The notes under the pieces were generated by a model that worked only from the letters and a program-made list of their open reading frames with translations, searched no databases and had not been told where the DNA came from. Shown one piece after another: positions 51,484 through 61,769 of a stretch of 64,000 bases of DNA. The translations under genes and the position numbers were made by a program. Source of the DNA: Gammaproteobacteria bacterium (lineage in GTDB: Bacteria; Pseudomonadota; Gammaproteobacteria; UBA6429; Thiohalophilaceae); NCBI GenBank assembly GCA_024641475.1, contig JAHECZ010000003.1:44770-108769 (forward strand). The letters are read 5' to 3'. Position 1 is the first letter of the stretch. Each line of letters opens with the position of its first letter.

Positions 51484-52032
51484 ATGAATTTGGATCGTGT
51501 AGGTCCGGGCAAAAACATCCCGGATGACTTTAACGTCATTATTGAAATTCCCGCTCACAGCGACCCGGTGAAATATGAAGTTGATAAGGAAACCGGCGCC
51601 ATGTTTGTGGATCGTTTCATGAATACGGCAATGCACTATCCGTGCAATTACGGTTATATCCCCAAAACCCTCTCCGCAGACGGCGATCCGGTTGATGTGT
51701 TGGTCATCGCGCCAATCCCGCTCATTAGTGGTGCGGTGATGCGCTGCCGTGCGGTAGGCATGCTCAATATGGCTGACGAAAAAGGACAGGACACCAAAAT
51801 CCTGGCGGTTCCTATCGATAAGATTTGTACCTTATACCGCACCGTTAAATCCCCGCAGGATTTACCGCAGCAGTTGTTACGACAGATCCAGCACTTCTTC
51901 GAACATTACAAAGATCTCGAAGATGGCAAATGGGTCAAGGTACAAGGTTGGGAAGACGCCAAGGCGGCCGCCGCCGATATTCGCGCGGCGATTGTGCGTT
52001 TTGATCAATCACCGACCAAACCGTATTTCTAG
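51484..52032 (+). CDS. ppa: Soluble inorganic pyrophosphatase (family I)
   Basis: [55 protein letters not shown]. Confidence 0.96.
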   Translation: MNLDRVGPGKNIPDDFNVIIEIPAHSDPVKYEVDKETGAMFVDRFMNTAMHYPCNYGYIPKTLSADGDPVDVLVIAPIPLISGAVMRCRAVGMLNMADEKGQDTKILAVPIDKICTLYRTVKSPQDLPQQLLRQIQHFFEHYKDLEDGKWVKVQGWEDAKAAAADIRAAIVRFDQSPTKPYF

Positions 52033-52038
52033 GCCGGT

Positions 52039-52599
52039 ATGAAAATTTGCATCCTCTCTGATAGTCATGACAACCGCGCCCTGCTGGGCAAGGCGGTCGA
52101 TGACGCCAAGGCGCGTGGTGCCAGTGCCGTATTGCATTGCGGTGATGTGGTCGCCCCGACGACTCTGCGCATCCTGCTAAAAGTAGGCTTACCTGTGCAC
52201 GTAATCCACGGCAATAACACCGGCGATTTGGTGAACCTCTGCAAACTCAGCAAGGAACATCCCAATATCATTCTGTATCACGGCCAGGACGCCGATCTGA
52301 TGCTGGGTGGTTGCCGGGTATTCGTGGTGCACTATCCGCACTATGCCCATGCCCTCGCCTTGACCGGCGATTACGACATCGTCTGTTGCGGTCATGACCA
52401 CCGCACCAGTATCACGCCCTACCAAACCGTTAAGGGCACTACAGCGACTGTCATTAACCCAGGCACGGTTGGTGGCGTTGGCGCCGAACCAACCTATATT
52501 TTGGCGGATCTCGCCAGCCGCGAATTCACTATCCACACCGTGCCGATCGACCCCGACCAGGTGCTCAATCGCACCCCGGTCACACCGCATCATGCATAA
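52039..52599 (+). CDS. YfcE/MJ0936-type metallophosphodiesterase
   Basis: ILSDSHDN, LHCGDVV, VIHGNNTGD, CGHDH, INPGTVG. Confidence 0.93.
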   Translation: MKICILSDSHDNRALLGKAVDDAKARGASAVLHCGDVVAPTTLRILLKVGLPVHVIHGNNTGDLVNLCKLSKEHPNIILYHGQDADLMLGGCRVFVVHYPHYAHALALTGDYDIVCCGHDHRTSITPYQTVKGTTATVINPGTVGGVGAEPTYILADLASREFTIHTVPIDPDQVLNRTPVTPHHA

Positions 52600-52603
52600 A
52601 AAA

Positions 52604-52631
52604 AGCCGTGCTGGTTTTCACCAGCACGGCT
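52604..52631 (+). terminator. Stem-loop terminator
   Basis: AGCCGTGCTGG-ttttca-CCAGCACGGCT preceded by an A-run; bidirectional potential. Confidence 0.75.
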
Positions 52632-52641
52632 GTCTCGAACC

Positions 52642-52665
52642 GGGGACAGATTTAAATCTGTCCCC
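52642..52665. repeat. 24-bp perfect palindrome, REP-like
   Basis: GGGGACAGATTTAAATCTGTCCCC between convergent genes. Confidence 0.75.
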
Positions 52666-52671
52666 AGTCAT

Positions 52672-54705
52672 TTAGCCCATCAAAGGAATGATCAACAGTG
52701 CCACGATGTTGATGATCTTGATCAACGGATTGACAGCCGGGCCGGCCGTATCTTTGTACGGATCACCAACGGTGTCGCCGGTAACCGCCGCTTTATGTGC
52801 GTCAGAACCTTTGCCGCCGAAATTGCCCTGTTCGATATATTTCTTGGCGTTATCCCATGCACCACCACCGGTGGTCATCGAGATAGCCACGAACAAGCCT
52901 GTCACGATCGAACCCATCAGCACACCACCCAGCGCGCGGGTACCTGCACCAGGACCAAATGCCATGTTCATGACGATGACCACGACAATGGGTACCAATA
53001 CCGGTAACAGTGAAGGAATAATCATTTCCTTGATGGCCGCTTTGGTCAGCATGTCGACGCAGGTGCCGTATTCGGGCTTGCCCTTGCCTTCCATAATGCC
53101 AGCGATTTCTTTGAACTGACGGCGCACTTCGACAACCACTGCACCCGCCGCACGACCCACCGCTTCCATACCCATGGCACCGAACAGATACGGCACCAAA
53201 CCACCAATGAATAAGCCAATGATCACGGCTGGATCAGACAATGAGAAGCTGACTGCTTTGCCTGCCGCTTCCAAGGTGTGGGTGTAATCGGCAAACAATA
53301 CCAGCGCAGCAAGGCCGGCAGAACCAATTGCATAGCCTTTGGTCACTGCTTTAGTGGTGTTACCAACCGCATCCAGTGGATCGGTCACATTCCGCACCTT
53401 CTCAGGCAGCTCGGCCATTTCAGCAATACCACCGGCGTTATCGGTAATCGGGCCATAGGCATCCAGCGCAACGATAATACCGGTCATGCTCAGCATCGAA
53501 GTTGCTGCGATGGCGATGCCATACAAGCCTGCCAGATGATAGGCACCCCAGATACCGACACAGATAACCAGCACTGGCGCGGCGGTGGCTTTCATCGAAA
53601 CCGCCAAGCCCTGGATCACATTGGTACCATGACCAGTCGTCGATGACTTCGCGATACCCTGCACCGGCGCGTATTCGGTCGCCGTGTAGTATTCAGTAAT
53701 CATGACTAATGCCGCAGTGACGCCCAAGCCGATCAGCGCGGTATAATAGATCGACCGCACGCTGTACAGACCATTGCCGGCCATCAACCAATCAGTGACG
53801 AACCAGAAGGCTACAGCTGAAATCACGCCTGCCACGATCAGACCGCGATATAACGCGTTCATGATCTTGCCGCCTTCACGGGCACTGACGAAATAGGTTC
53901 CGATAATCGATCCAATGATCGACACACCACCGAGCACTAATGGATAAATGACTGCATTGCCGAAGCCTTTGAGCATCAACGAACCTAACAGCATCGTTGC
54001 AATGATGGTCACCGCATAGGTCTCGAACAAATCGGCTGCCATACCAGCGCAGTCGCCGACGTTGTCACCGACGTTATCAGCGATAACCGCAGGATTACGT
54101 GGATCATCTTCGGGAATACCGGCTTCTACTTTACCAACCAGATCAGCGCCAACATCGGCGCCCTTGGTAAAGATACCGCCGCCCAAACGCGCAAAGATGG
54201 AAATCAGTGAACCACCGAAGGCCAGGCCGACTAACGGCTTGACGGGATCCACATCGGGCATCGTTTTGAGGATGGCGTAATAACCGGCCACACCCAACAG
54301 ACCCAGCCCCACCACCAACATACCGGTGATGGCACCGCCGCGAAATGCGACTTGCAGCGCTGCATTCAGGCCATTGTTCGCCGCTTCAGCGGTACGCACA
54401 TTGGCTCGCACGGAAATGTTCATGCCGATGTAACCTGCCATGCCGGACAACACGGCACCGATAATAAAACCGTAAGCAGTGAGATGATCCAGCTTGACGA
54501 AGATAGCGATAAACAACACCACGCCCACCATAGCAATGGTGGTGTACTGACGTTTGAGATAAGCACTCGCGCCTTCCTGAATAGCGAGTGCAATGCTTTG
54601 CATTTTTTCATTGCCCTTGGACAACTTCAAAATACTAAAAATAGAAATGACACCGTAGACGATGGCGATGACTGCAGCCAATAGTGCGAAATTCAACCCC
54701 GACAT
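52672..54705 (-). CDS. hppA: Membrane-bound pyrophosphate-energized proton pump (H+-PPase)
   Basis: [61 protein letters not shown]; start at 54705. Confidence 0.95.
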   Translation of the reverse strand: MSGLNFALLAAVIAIVYGVISIFSILKLSKGNEKMQSIALAIQEGASAYLKRQYTTIAMVGVVLFIAIFVKLDHLTAYGFIIGAVLSGMAGYIGMNISVRANVRTAEAANNGLNAALQVAFRGGAITGMLVVGLGLLGVAGYYAILKTMPDVDPVKPLVGLAFGGSLISIFARLGGGIFTKGADVGADLVGKVEAGIPEDDPRNPAVIADNVGDNVGDCAGMAADLFETYAVTIIATMLLGSLMLKGFGNAVIYPLVLGGVSIIGSIIGTYFVSAREGGKIMNALYRGLIVAGVISAVAFWFVTDWLMAGNGLYSVRSIYYTALIGLGVTAALVMITEYYTATEYAPVQGIAKSSTTGHGTNVIQGLAVSMKATAAPVLVICVGIWGAYHLAGLYGIAIAATSMLSMTGIIVALDAYGPITDNAGGIAEMAELPEKVRNVTDPLDAVGNTTKAVTKGYAIGSAGLAALVLFADYTHTLEAAGKAVSFSLSDPAVIIGLFIGGLVPYLFGAMGMEAVGRAAGAVVVEVRRQFKEIAGIMEGKGKPEYGTCVDMLTKAAIKEMIIPSLLPVLVPIVVVIVMNMAFGPGAGTRALGGVLMGSIVTGLFVAISMTTGGGAWDNAKKYIEQGNFGGKGSDAHKAAVTGDTVGDPYKDTAGPAVNPLIKIINIVALLIIPLMG

Positions 54706-54815
54706 GCTTCCTCCAGATTTCATTATTGTGTGGCGATGTTTTACGCCTAACACAGCAAGATTTCCAGTAAGAAAAAAGGTTTTTTAACTGATTTTTTTTG
54801 CTATTAAACGAATTT

Positions 54816-55253
54816 TTAACCCCATAACCGTGACCACCAGCGTCGCCGGGATTGTGTAACTTGAATTGCCGCTTGCAAATCCACCGGCGGGATGCGACTG
54901 AGAATCCAGCCAGGCAATGGCGGGTTATCACTGAACCCGCAGACCACGCCCAGATTATTCGGGTCGTAAATCTTTATATAAGTGGGTTCGGTTTTGCTAT
55001 CCACATAAACGATTCCGCAATAATCTTCATCGTGTTCGCGATGCAGTAACGCATCAATCTCAATAACGAAGTGTCGCAACTGAACTGCAGACACAACCTG
55101 TTGTGGTGGTGCTTCGCCGATGGCATACACATACCAGCCTTCTGCCTGCATATTCAGTACTTGCCAAAAATCGGCCAGATCCTGCCAACTGCGTAATCCA
55201 TAAAAGCTGCCGCGAAATGCCTGCATAAATTCATTCGGTGCTTCAGTCTGCAT
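54816..55253 (-). CDS. Hypothetical protein
   Basis: Start at MQTEAPNEFMQAFRG; overlaps the moaE end by a few nt, so probably co-transcribed. Confidence 0.7.
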   Translation of the reverse strand: MQTEAPNEFMQAFRGSFYGLRSWQDLADFWQVLNMQAEGWYVYAIGEAPPQQVVSAVQLRHFVIEIDALLHREHDEDYCGIVYVDSKTEPTYIKIYDPNNLGVVCGFSDNPPLPGWILSRIPPVDLQAAIQVTQSRRRWWSRLWG

Positions 55254-55701
55254 CGTGATGTCCCGGTGTATTTTGCTCAACCCAACGTGTTTGCTGATTA
55301 CTCAAGGTCTCTTTTTTCCATAGCGGTGCACGCGCTTTGAGTTCTTCCATTAAAAATCGATTGGCAGCATAAGCCTCTGCACGATGTGCTGACCACACTG
55401 CCACCAGCACAATCGGATCATTGGGTTTAAGCAAGCCAACGCGGTGTACGATCAACACATCGAGTAAATGCCATTTATCAACTGCCTGTTGTACCAGCTG
55501 CTTTAAGCAGGCTTCGGTCATTCCCGGATAATGCTCCAGCTCCATCTGGGTAACAGCAACATCCTCATTAATATCGCGCATCGTCCCGATAAAAATGGTG
55601 GTGGCACCCACCTGACCATACAGCGCAGTTTGTTGTTGTTGATAATTCTGCAATTCCTGCCAGGGCATTAAGGGTTTAGACGTAATACTCACCTGCATCA
55701 C
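55243..55701 (-). CDS. moaE: Molybdopterin synthase catalytic subunit
   Basis: FIGTMRDINEDVAVTQMELEHYPGMTEACL, HRVGLLKPNDPIVLVAVWSAHRAEAYAANRFLMEELKARAPLWKKE. Confidence 0.94.
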   Translation of the reverse strand: MMQVSITSKPLMPWQELQNYQQQQTALYGQVGATTIFIGTMRDINEDVAVTQMELEHYPGMTEACLKQLVQQAVDKWHLLDVLIVHRVGLLKPNDPIVLVAVWSAHRAEAYAANRFLMEELKARAPLWKKETLSNQQTRWVEQNTPGHHDAD

Positions 55702-55702
55702 A

Positions 55703-55936
55703 TCACCCCCCGGTTACCGGTGGAAAGAACGCAACTTCATCACCATCGTGCACGGCATGATCAGCGTGCACATATTGCATGTTGACGGCTGCCAGAATAT
55801 TCGTGGCGAGTTCCGGCTGTCGGGTGCTCTGCTGCCATACCTGCAATACGGTGGTCACAGCGGTTGCAGATAGATCCATTTCGCTTTGACCTAACTGTTC
55901 ACGTAAGCGGGCAAAAAATCGGACTTTGATACTCAT
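55703..55936 (-). CDS. moaD: Molybdopterin synthase sulfur carrier subunit
   Basis: MSIKVRFFARLREQLG..., GDEVAFFPPVTGG with C-terminal GG. Confidence 0.93.
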   Translation of the reverse strand: MSIKVRFFARLREQLGQSEMDLSATAVTTVLQVWQQSTRQPELATNILAAVNMQYVHADHAVHDGDEVAFFPPVTGG

Positions 55937-56011
55937 GGATTAAACCGGATGTTGTGCGTAAACTTTGCTGACATTCTCTGAACAAGTGTAACACTGGCGA
56001 GCGACTCCACC

Positions 56012-56485
56012 ATGAGCAAACTGACCCATTTCAACTCCCAGGGCGATGCCCATATGGTCGATGTCGCCGCAAAAACGGTGACCCACCGCCGTGCCGTGGC
56101 GCAAGGCCGTATTGTGATGCTGCCCACCACACTGGAATTAATCGAACAAGGCGGCCATAAAAAAGGCGATGTACTGGGTATTGCCCGTCTGGCCGGAATC
56201 ATGGCGGCAAAAAAAACCGGCGAGCTCATCCCTTTGTGTCACCCCCTGGCGCTAACCCATATCAGCGTGGACTTCAGGATTGACAGCCCGGCACAGAGTA
56301 TCTTCTGTCAGGCCATTGTGGAAACCGATGGCAAGACCGGGGTCGAAATGGAAGCCCTCACTGCCGTGCAAATCGCGTTATTAACCATCTATGACATGTG
56401 TAAGGCTGTCGACCGCGGCATGTCCATGCACGATATCTCACTATTGGAGAAGTCCGGAGGCAAATCAGGCACCTGGAAACGTTAA
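56012..56485 (+). CDS. moaC: Cyclic pyranopterin monophosphate synthase
   Basis: [64 protein letters not shown]. Confidence 0.95.
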   Translation: MSKLTHFNSQGDAHMVDVAAKTVTHRRAVAQGRIVMLPTTLELIEQGGHKKGDVLGIARLAGIMAAKKTGELIPLCHPLALTHISVDFRIDSPAQSIFCQAIVETDGKTGVEMEALTAVQIALLTIYDMCKAVDRGMSMHDISLLEKSGGKSGTWKR

Positions 56486-56549
56486 GTCCCTCCAAACCAT
56501 GCCGATATATGGGGTTATCGCCCCTAGAACCGGTATGACCGGAGGTGTT

Positions 56550-57572
56550 ATGTTCGTTTGGAATCGCCTTTCCCTGAGCATCGGCCCACTAATTTTCGCG
56601 ACTTTGCTGGGATTATCCATACCAGCCAACGCCGATGACTGGGTATTAACCGATCGGTTTAAGTCACAGCTCAAAATTGCCAACTCAGGTGATGCCCTGG
56701 CCATGTATGAAGTCGGCCGTATGTATGAACGTGGCCGCGGCACCGATCAAAATGTCACCAAAGCAGCCGATTGGTATAAAAAAGCCTCTGATAAAGGCCA
56801 ACAAGAGGCCAAAGCCCGTCTGGGAATCCTGTTTCTGGAAGGCAATGGCGTAACACGCAACATCGCCAGTGCCGCCGATTTACTGACGTCTGCTGCCGGT
56901 GCAGGGGTAGCCACTGCCCAGTTTTATCTGGCTACGATGTATGAAAACGGTGAAGGCCTCGCCCAGGATCAACAAAAAGCCCTGCATTGGTATAAGGCCG
57001 CGGCCGAAGGTGGCTATTATCAGGCAAAGGCACGCATTGCTGCGCTCTCCACCAAATCAGTAACACCCCGACGTACCATTGCACGTAAACAGCCCGGCGC
57101 ACCGGCTGCCGCTAAGGATTCTCCCGCAACGGTTGCCGATGACAATACCGTTCGCGCACAGTCCGGTGAAGTCCTGATGCAAACCGTCATGGAAGGAAAA
57201 TGGATGAATAAAGATGCGCCTGCCGCCTACCTGCCATCACGCACGACCTTATGTGAGGCAGCGGGCGAGCAGGCAGTAAAATGCGTTTCCGGTGAACAAA
57301 CCCGTAGTACCGGCAGCGTCGTCATCAGTTATGTACTGGAATCCCAGCTAACCGGTTTCAATGCTTCGGATCAATTTACCATCGCCTACGTCAATAATGT
57401 TTTGGGTACGAAAACCCTGAAAAAGACTTCCGATGTGGCCGGCCCGGGGCTGGCCTTCAATGTTAAAACCGGCAAACAAGGCACCGTACACCAACTGAAT
57501 TGCGAGCTGGAAGAAGAAAACAAATTGGTCTGCGTTAAGGATCGTCTTACCACAATTACTTTTACCCGTTGA
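56550..57572 (+). CDS. Secreted Sel1-repeat (TPR-like) protein
   Basis: Signal peptide, Sel1 repeats (AMYEVGRMYERGRGTDQNVTKAADWYKKASDKG, AQFYLATMYENGEGLAQDQQKALHWYKAAAEGG); ggagg RBS before 56550. Confidence 0.85.
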   Translation: MFVWNRLSLSIGPLIFATLLGLSIPANADDWVLTDRFKSQLKIANSGDALAMYEVGRMYERGRGTDQNVTKAADWYKKASDKGQQEAKARLGILFLEGNGVTRNIASAADLLTSAAGAGVATAQFYLATMYENGEGLAQDQQKALHWYKAAAEGGYYQAKARIAALSTKSVTPRRTIARKQPGAPAAAKDSPATVADDNTVRAQSGEVLMQTVMEGKWMNKDAPAAYLPSRTTLCEAAGEQAVKCVSGEQTRSTGSVVISYVLESQLTGFNASDQFTIAYVNNVLGTKTLKKTSDVAGPGLAFNVKTGKQGTVHQLNCELEEENKLVCVKDRLTTITFTR

Positions 57573-57586
57573 TAAATTGCTAACAC

Positions 57587-57619
57587 GGTCTGCATGACGT
57601 TACCTACGTCGTGCAGACC
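57587..57619 (+). promoter_or_regulatory. 14-bp-stem hairpin between the Sel1 gene and mutH
   Basis: GGTCTGCATGACGT-tacct-ACGTCGTGCAGACC, one wobble pair, abutting the candidate mutH ATG at 57620. Confidence 0.55.
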
Positions 57620-58327
57620 ATGGCGACATTTGCTTACAATGTTGCCATGCACAAGCTCATCCCGCCGCCGCGTAATGAACAGGAATTACTGACCCGTGCC
57701 CATGCCCTGGCCGGCATGACCCTGGCGCAATTAGCCGAACAACAGCATGGTGAGGTACCGCAGAATTTACAGCGTGCCAAAGGCTGGTTAGGCCAACTCA
57801 TTGAGCAGCAGCTCGGTGCCGATGCTGGCAATCAATCTCAACCGGATTTTGTTGGTCTTGGCGTCGAACTCAAAACCTTGCCGGTACAACCTAACGGCGT
57901 CCCGAAAGAATCCACTTACGTGTGCACCGTGCCCCTGCAACAACCATTTGGAGAGAATTGGTCGCACTCCTGGCTATGCCGTAAACTGCGGCGGGTATTG
58001 TGGTTACCGATCCAGGCGGACCGCAGATTACCAATTGCACAACGTCGTATTGGTATGGCAATACTGTGGAGTCCTTCGCTACAAGACGATGCGATTCTGC
58101 GTCAGGACTGGGAAGACATCATGGAATTAATCAGCATCGGACGCATTGATGCGATCAGTGCGCGCATGGGTACATATGTACAAGTACGACCCAAAGCAGC
58201 GAATCGTCGTGCCTTGACTGCCACTACCGATGCAGATGGTCACAGCGTCATGACCTTACCGCGCGGCTTTTATTTGCGGAGTCGCTTTACCGCACAGATT
58301 CTGCACGAGTACTATGCCCAGCTATGA
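57620..58327 (+). CDS. mutH: DNA mismatch repair endonuclease MutH
   Basis: MutH/Sau3AI-like: GWLGQLIEQQLGADAGNQSQPDFVGLGVELKTLPV; start at 57620 or 57647. Confidence 0.93.
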   Translation: MATFAYNVAMHKLIPPPRNEQELLTRAHALAGMTLAQLAEQQHGEVPQNLQRAKGWLGQLIEQQLGADAGNQSQPDFVGLGVELKTLPVQPNGVPKESTYVCTVPLQQPFGENWSHSWLCRKLRRVLWLPIQADRRLPIAQRRIGMAILWSPSLQDDAILRQDWEDIMELISIGRIDAISARMGTYVQVRPKAANRRALTATTDADGHSVMTLPRGFYLRSRFTAQILHEYYAQL

Positions 58328-59154
58328 CAAGTGAAGCTGAACAAATCAAGCAACGTACCCGCGATATTTTTGATCTGGTCGCCAGCGGCTATGACAATCC
58401 GGCGCAACGCTTTTTTCCATTTTGCGCAGACCGCATGATCCAGTTAATCAATTTGCAGCCCGGCGAAAAAGTGCTGGATATCGCCACTGGCACAGGCATG
58501 GCCGCAATTGCCGCCGCGCAACGTGTGATACCCGATGGCCGCGTGCATGGCATCGATCTTTCCGAAAACATGTTAGCCAAAGCAAAATTTAATTGTGACA
58601 AACATGCGCTCGATAATGTCGATTTACATCTGATGGATGCTGAACAATTAATTTTTCGCAGTAACTATTTTGACGTGATTACCTGTGGCTTCGGCTTGTT
58701 TTTTCTACCTGATATGACTGCCGCTTTGCAACAGTGGTTACGTGTCTTGAAACCGGGCGGTCGTTTAATTTTTACCAGCTTTACCCAGAATGCCTTTATG
58801 CCTTATGCCCAACAGTTTCGCCAGGGCATCGAACAACTCGGCGTCGTCTTGCCTACTAACACCGCCTGGCAGCGTCTTGTTGAAACCGCCACCTGTCAGC
58901 AGCTGGTAACGAGCGCAGGCTTTGTCGATGTGCAGAGTCAGGTCGCGCAGATGGGTTACCATCTGGCGTCAGAAAATGACTGGTGGGAACTGATTAGTAA
59001 CAGTGGTTTTCGTCGCTTCCTCGATATGCTGAATACCGAACAGCAACTGCAATTTCGTGAACAACACCTCGCCGAGATTGCACAACAAAAGGGCAAAGAT
59101 GGTCTGTGGCTGGATGTCGAAGTTATTTTTACTCAGGCGCGCAAAGCCAATTGA
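58324..59154 (+). CDS. Class I SAM-dependent methyltransferase (UbiE-like)
   Basis: VLDIATGTGMAAIAAAQ, GLFFLPDMTAALQQWLRVLKPGGRLIF; 4-nt overlap with mutH. Confidence 0.9.
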   Translation: MTSEAEQIKQRTRDIFDLVASGYDNPAQRFFPFCADRMIQLINLQPGEKVLDIATGTGMAAIAAAQRVIPDGRVHGIDLSENMLAKAKFNCDKHALDNVDLHLMDAEQLIFRSNYFDVITCGFGLFFLPDMTAALQQWLRVLKPGGRLIFTSFTQNAFMPYAQQFRQGIEQLGVVLPTNTAWQRLVETATCQQLVTSAGFVDVQSQVAQMGYHLASENDWWELISNSGFRRFLDMLNTEQQLQFREQHLAEIAQQKGKDGLWLDVEVIFTQARKAN

Positions 59155-59245
59155 CGCGTAATTTAACGGGACTTTGCGCCTGTCATTGAACTGTGAATTG
59201 GCTTACAATGCGCCAAGCCAGTTTTGTATAACACGCAAATTCTCC

Positions 59246-59953
59246 ATGACAAAACAATCTGATTCAGCCTCTGTAGCTAACTTATCCGGTAGCGAAGCCC
59301 TTGGCATGCTGGATCGATCCAATCTTGAAGCGTTACTTGTTGAACATCAGCAACAGTTAGCCGCTTTACCTGCGACAACTGCTGCACTCCAGCGTGCACG
59401 CGTGCAACTGGATATCGCCAGTGATCTGCTGGCGTTGCAACGCCAAACCGAATCATGGCAATTAGCACGTCAATGTGCCGACATATTTCTGCAACAACAC
59501 GCCTGGCAAGAAGCCGTTGAAAGCTTTGATGTACTCTATCAATGTGAACAAGGTGACGCCGTGATGGCACTCGGACACGGCGTCTGGTTAGCCGTCACCT
59601 TTCCGATTTCGCCACAAACCAGCGTCGCCATGTTGCAACACATCATTGATGAAACACCGGGCAATGCTGATGGTGCCGCCGTTGCCGCTGCCACCGCACA
59701 TTATCTTGCCGATCTGCGCTGTGCGCCGGAGCAACGCGACAGCCTGATGTTTCTCACTACCCAAATGATCGCCGCCGTGGCTAAAAATCATAGCCAAATC
59801 TCTTCACAAGAGATGCTCGATTTCTGGATGGAACGTCTGCAATTAAACGACCCTGCGATATTCATTCCGCGTCTGGCCAAAGTCATTGAAGCAATGGTTG
59901 ATGGTCACTGGTGGTTCGATCGCGATCGTCTGCGCGAATTATTACCGGATTAG
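59246..59953 (+). CDS. Hypothetical protein
   Basis: Start at MTKQSDSASVANL; 235 aa, helix-rich appearance, upstream of the DUF502 gene. Confidence 0.7.
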   Translation: MTKQSDSASVANLSGSEALGMLDRSNLEALLVEHQQQLAALPATTAALQRARVQLDIASDLLALQRQTESWQLARQCADIFLQQHAWQEAVESFDVLYQCEQGDAVMALGHGVWLAVTFPISPQTSVAMLQHIIDETPGNADGAAVAAATAHYLADLRCAPEQRDSLMFLTTQMIAAVAKNHSQISSQEMLDFWMERLQLNDPAIFIPRLAKVIEAMVDGHWWFDRDRLRELLPD

Positions 59954-59956
59954 ATT

Positions 59957-60643
59957 ATGGAACCTCAGACGACACCTCGTAATCGTTTCACGCTGCGCGC
60001 CCAACGTTACATTCTTACCGGAATTATCACGATAATCCCGCTGTGGTTTACCTATATCGTGTTTGAATTTTTCCTTGTGCAATTGTCCGATGTTGGTCTG
60101 CCCTGGGCTGAAGCCATTGTCCTGGCATGGAAACAATATTCCCCCGACGCCGGCACCTGGCTGACTGAGCGCTGGTTTATGAACACCCTGGCGGTGATCA
60201 TGACGATCGTGGCGTTGTATGTATTGGGATTCATCGCCACCCGGGTAATTGGCCGACGCATTCTGGATCTGTTCGATCAACTCATGAGCTCTATTCCGCT
60301 GGTACAAAATATTTATGGTGCAGTGAAAAAACTTGTCGCCGTACTGCAAAAAAAACCCGATGGCACACGCCGAGTGGTATTGATCGAATTTCCGGCCAAG
60401 CACCTGATGACAGTCGGGTTCGTGACCCGCATTATGCATGACAAAGACACCGGTCAGGCACTGGCTGCCGTGTATGTACCGACCACGCCCAATCCGACTG
60501 GCGGATATTTACAGATCGTACCTTTGGATAGTTTAATTGAGACCGACTGGACGATGGATGAAGCGATGACCTTCGTGTTGTCCGGTGGCGCCGTTGCACC
60601 AGAGCAAATCAGCTTGCAAAAACGGCCAGCTGCAGAAAAATAA
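59957..60643 (+). CDS. DUF502 family membrane protein
   Basis: YILTGIITIIPLWFTYIVFEF, SSIPLVQNIYGAVKKLV, VYVPTTPNPTGGYLQIVP. Confidence 0.9.
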   Translation: MEPQTTPRNRFTLRAQRYILTGIITIIPLWFTYIVFEFFLVQLSDVGLPWAEAIVLAWKQYSPDAGTWLTERWFMNTLAVIMTIVALYVLGFIATRVIGRRILDLFDQLMSSIPLVQNIYGAVKKLVAVLQKKPDGTRRVVLIEFPAKHLMTVGFVTRIMHDKDTGQALAAVYVPTTPNPTGGYLQIVPLDSLIETDWTMDEAMTFVLSGGAVAPEQISLQKRPAAEK

Positions 60644-60648
60644 TCCGG

Positions 60649-61056
60649 CTACTTCTTGCCGTCTTTCTTTTTTGTCAAAAATACACCCGGTATCCAGGTC
60701 TTACGCAATTGCGTCGTCTCCTGCAGAGTATCACTGGCATCATGCTGGAATTGAAAATTGTTCATGCCAATACGAATGATATCGTTGTGTTTCAACTTGC
60801 TCATCGTGACAGCTTTATCATTGACATAGGTATGGTTGGTGCTGCCCTGATCCTGGATATAGAACTCCGATTGCGGCGGTTCATTTTTCTTGGCGGCCTC
60901 TTTCACCACCAGCTCGATGACCGCGTGTAATTTGCTGACAAGTTCGTCGTTGATGCACAAATCATTTTCCGGACCACGGCCGATGGAAAAACGTTGCTTG
61001 TTGATCCGGACCTTGACGCCGGACTCGCCTTCTTGCATCTGAATGAGGACTGCCAT
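60649..61056 (-). CDS. FHA domain protein
   Basis: FSIGRGPENDLCINDELVSKLHAVIE, DQGSTNHTYVND. Confidence 0.9.
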   Translation of the reverse strand: MAVLIQMQEGESGVKVRINKQRFSIGRGPENDLCINDELVSKLHAVIELVVKEAAKKNEPPQSEFYIQDQGSTNHTYVNDKAVTMSKLKHNDIIRIGMNNFQFQHDASDTLQETTQLRKTWIPGVFLTKKKDGKK

Positions 61057-61143
61057 AACTCGCTACGGGGTTGGGATAGGTATCCAATTATAGCTGCTAA
61101 AGCCCTGCCAACAATGGCAGGAATCGGCTATATACGGCGCGAC

Positions 61144-61566
61144 TTAGGCGTCAACGCCCAGGGTACGCAAACGGCGGCTAAAATTGAAGGTACTGGATTG
61201 GCTGGATGCTGCAGGCGCTTCGATTTGTATATGCATGGCTTCGAGGGCTTGTTGATCCAGCGTGCCATCGAATTTGAAATTGGTTTTGCCGATGCGGATA
61301 ATGTCACCACTACGTAATTTGACGCGTTGCACCAGTGCATCGTTCACATAAGTATGGTTGGTGCTACCCAGGTCTTCGAGATAAAAATCGAAGCCATCCC
61401 CCATGATGTTTTCCGTCGCTTCAATGATCGCATGGCGTTTGCTGACGAAAGCACAAGGCACACTGATATCGTTATCGGCGGTGTTACGCCCAATCGAAAA
61501 GATGCGTTTGTCCAACCGGTATTTAATGCCGGGGGCACCGCTGGCGAATTGAATTAACGCTGCCAT
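61144..61566 (-). CDS. FHA domain protein (paralog of adjacent gene)
   Basis: FSIGRNTADNDISVPCAFVSKRHAIIE, DLGSTNHTYVND; start at 61566. Confidence 0.9.
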   Translation of the reverse strand: MAALIQFASGAPGIKYRLDKRIFSIGRNTADNDISVPCAFVSKRHAIIEATENIMGDGFDFYLEDLGSTNHTYVNDALVQRVKLRSGDIIRIGKTNFKFDGTLDQQALEAMHIQIEAPAASSQSSTFNFSRRLRTLGVDA

Positions 61567-61719
61567 GTCATATTCCTCAATCCTGAAAAACACGCTGGCC
61601 ACAGTACTGTGGGGGTGGTGCATAGTAGACTGAGTTTTACTATTAAAAAAGTGTTAGGAATCACAAAATTACACGATGAAAATTAGCGATTACTAATATA
61701 CGGACTCGATTCTCGCCAA

Positions 61720-61753
61720 CACATGGGCAGTCATGATCATGACTACCCATGTG
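61720..61753. repeat. 34-bp near-perfect palindrome
   Basis: CACATGGGCAGTCATGATCATGACTACCCATGTG, one mismatched pair, GATC at the dyad centre. Confidence 0.7.
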
Positions 61754-61769
61754 CCGCGTGGAATTCATG

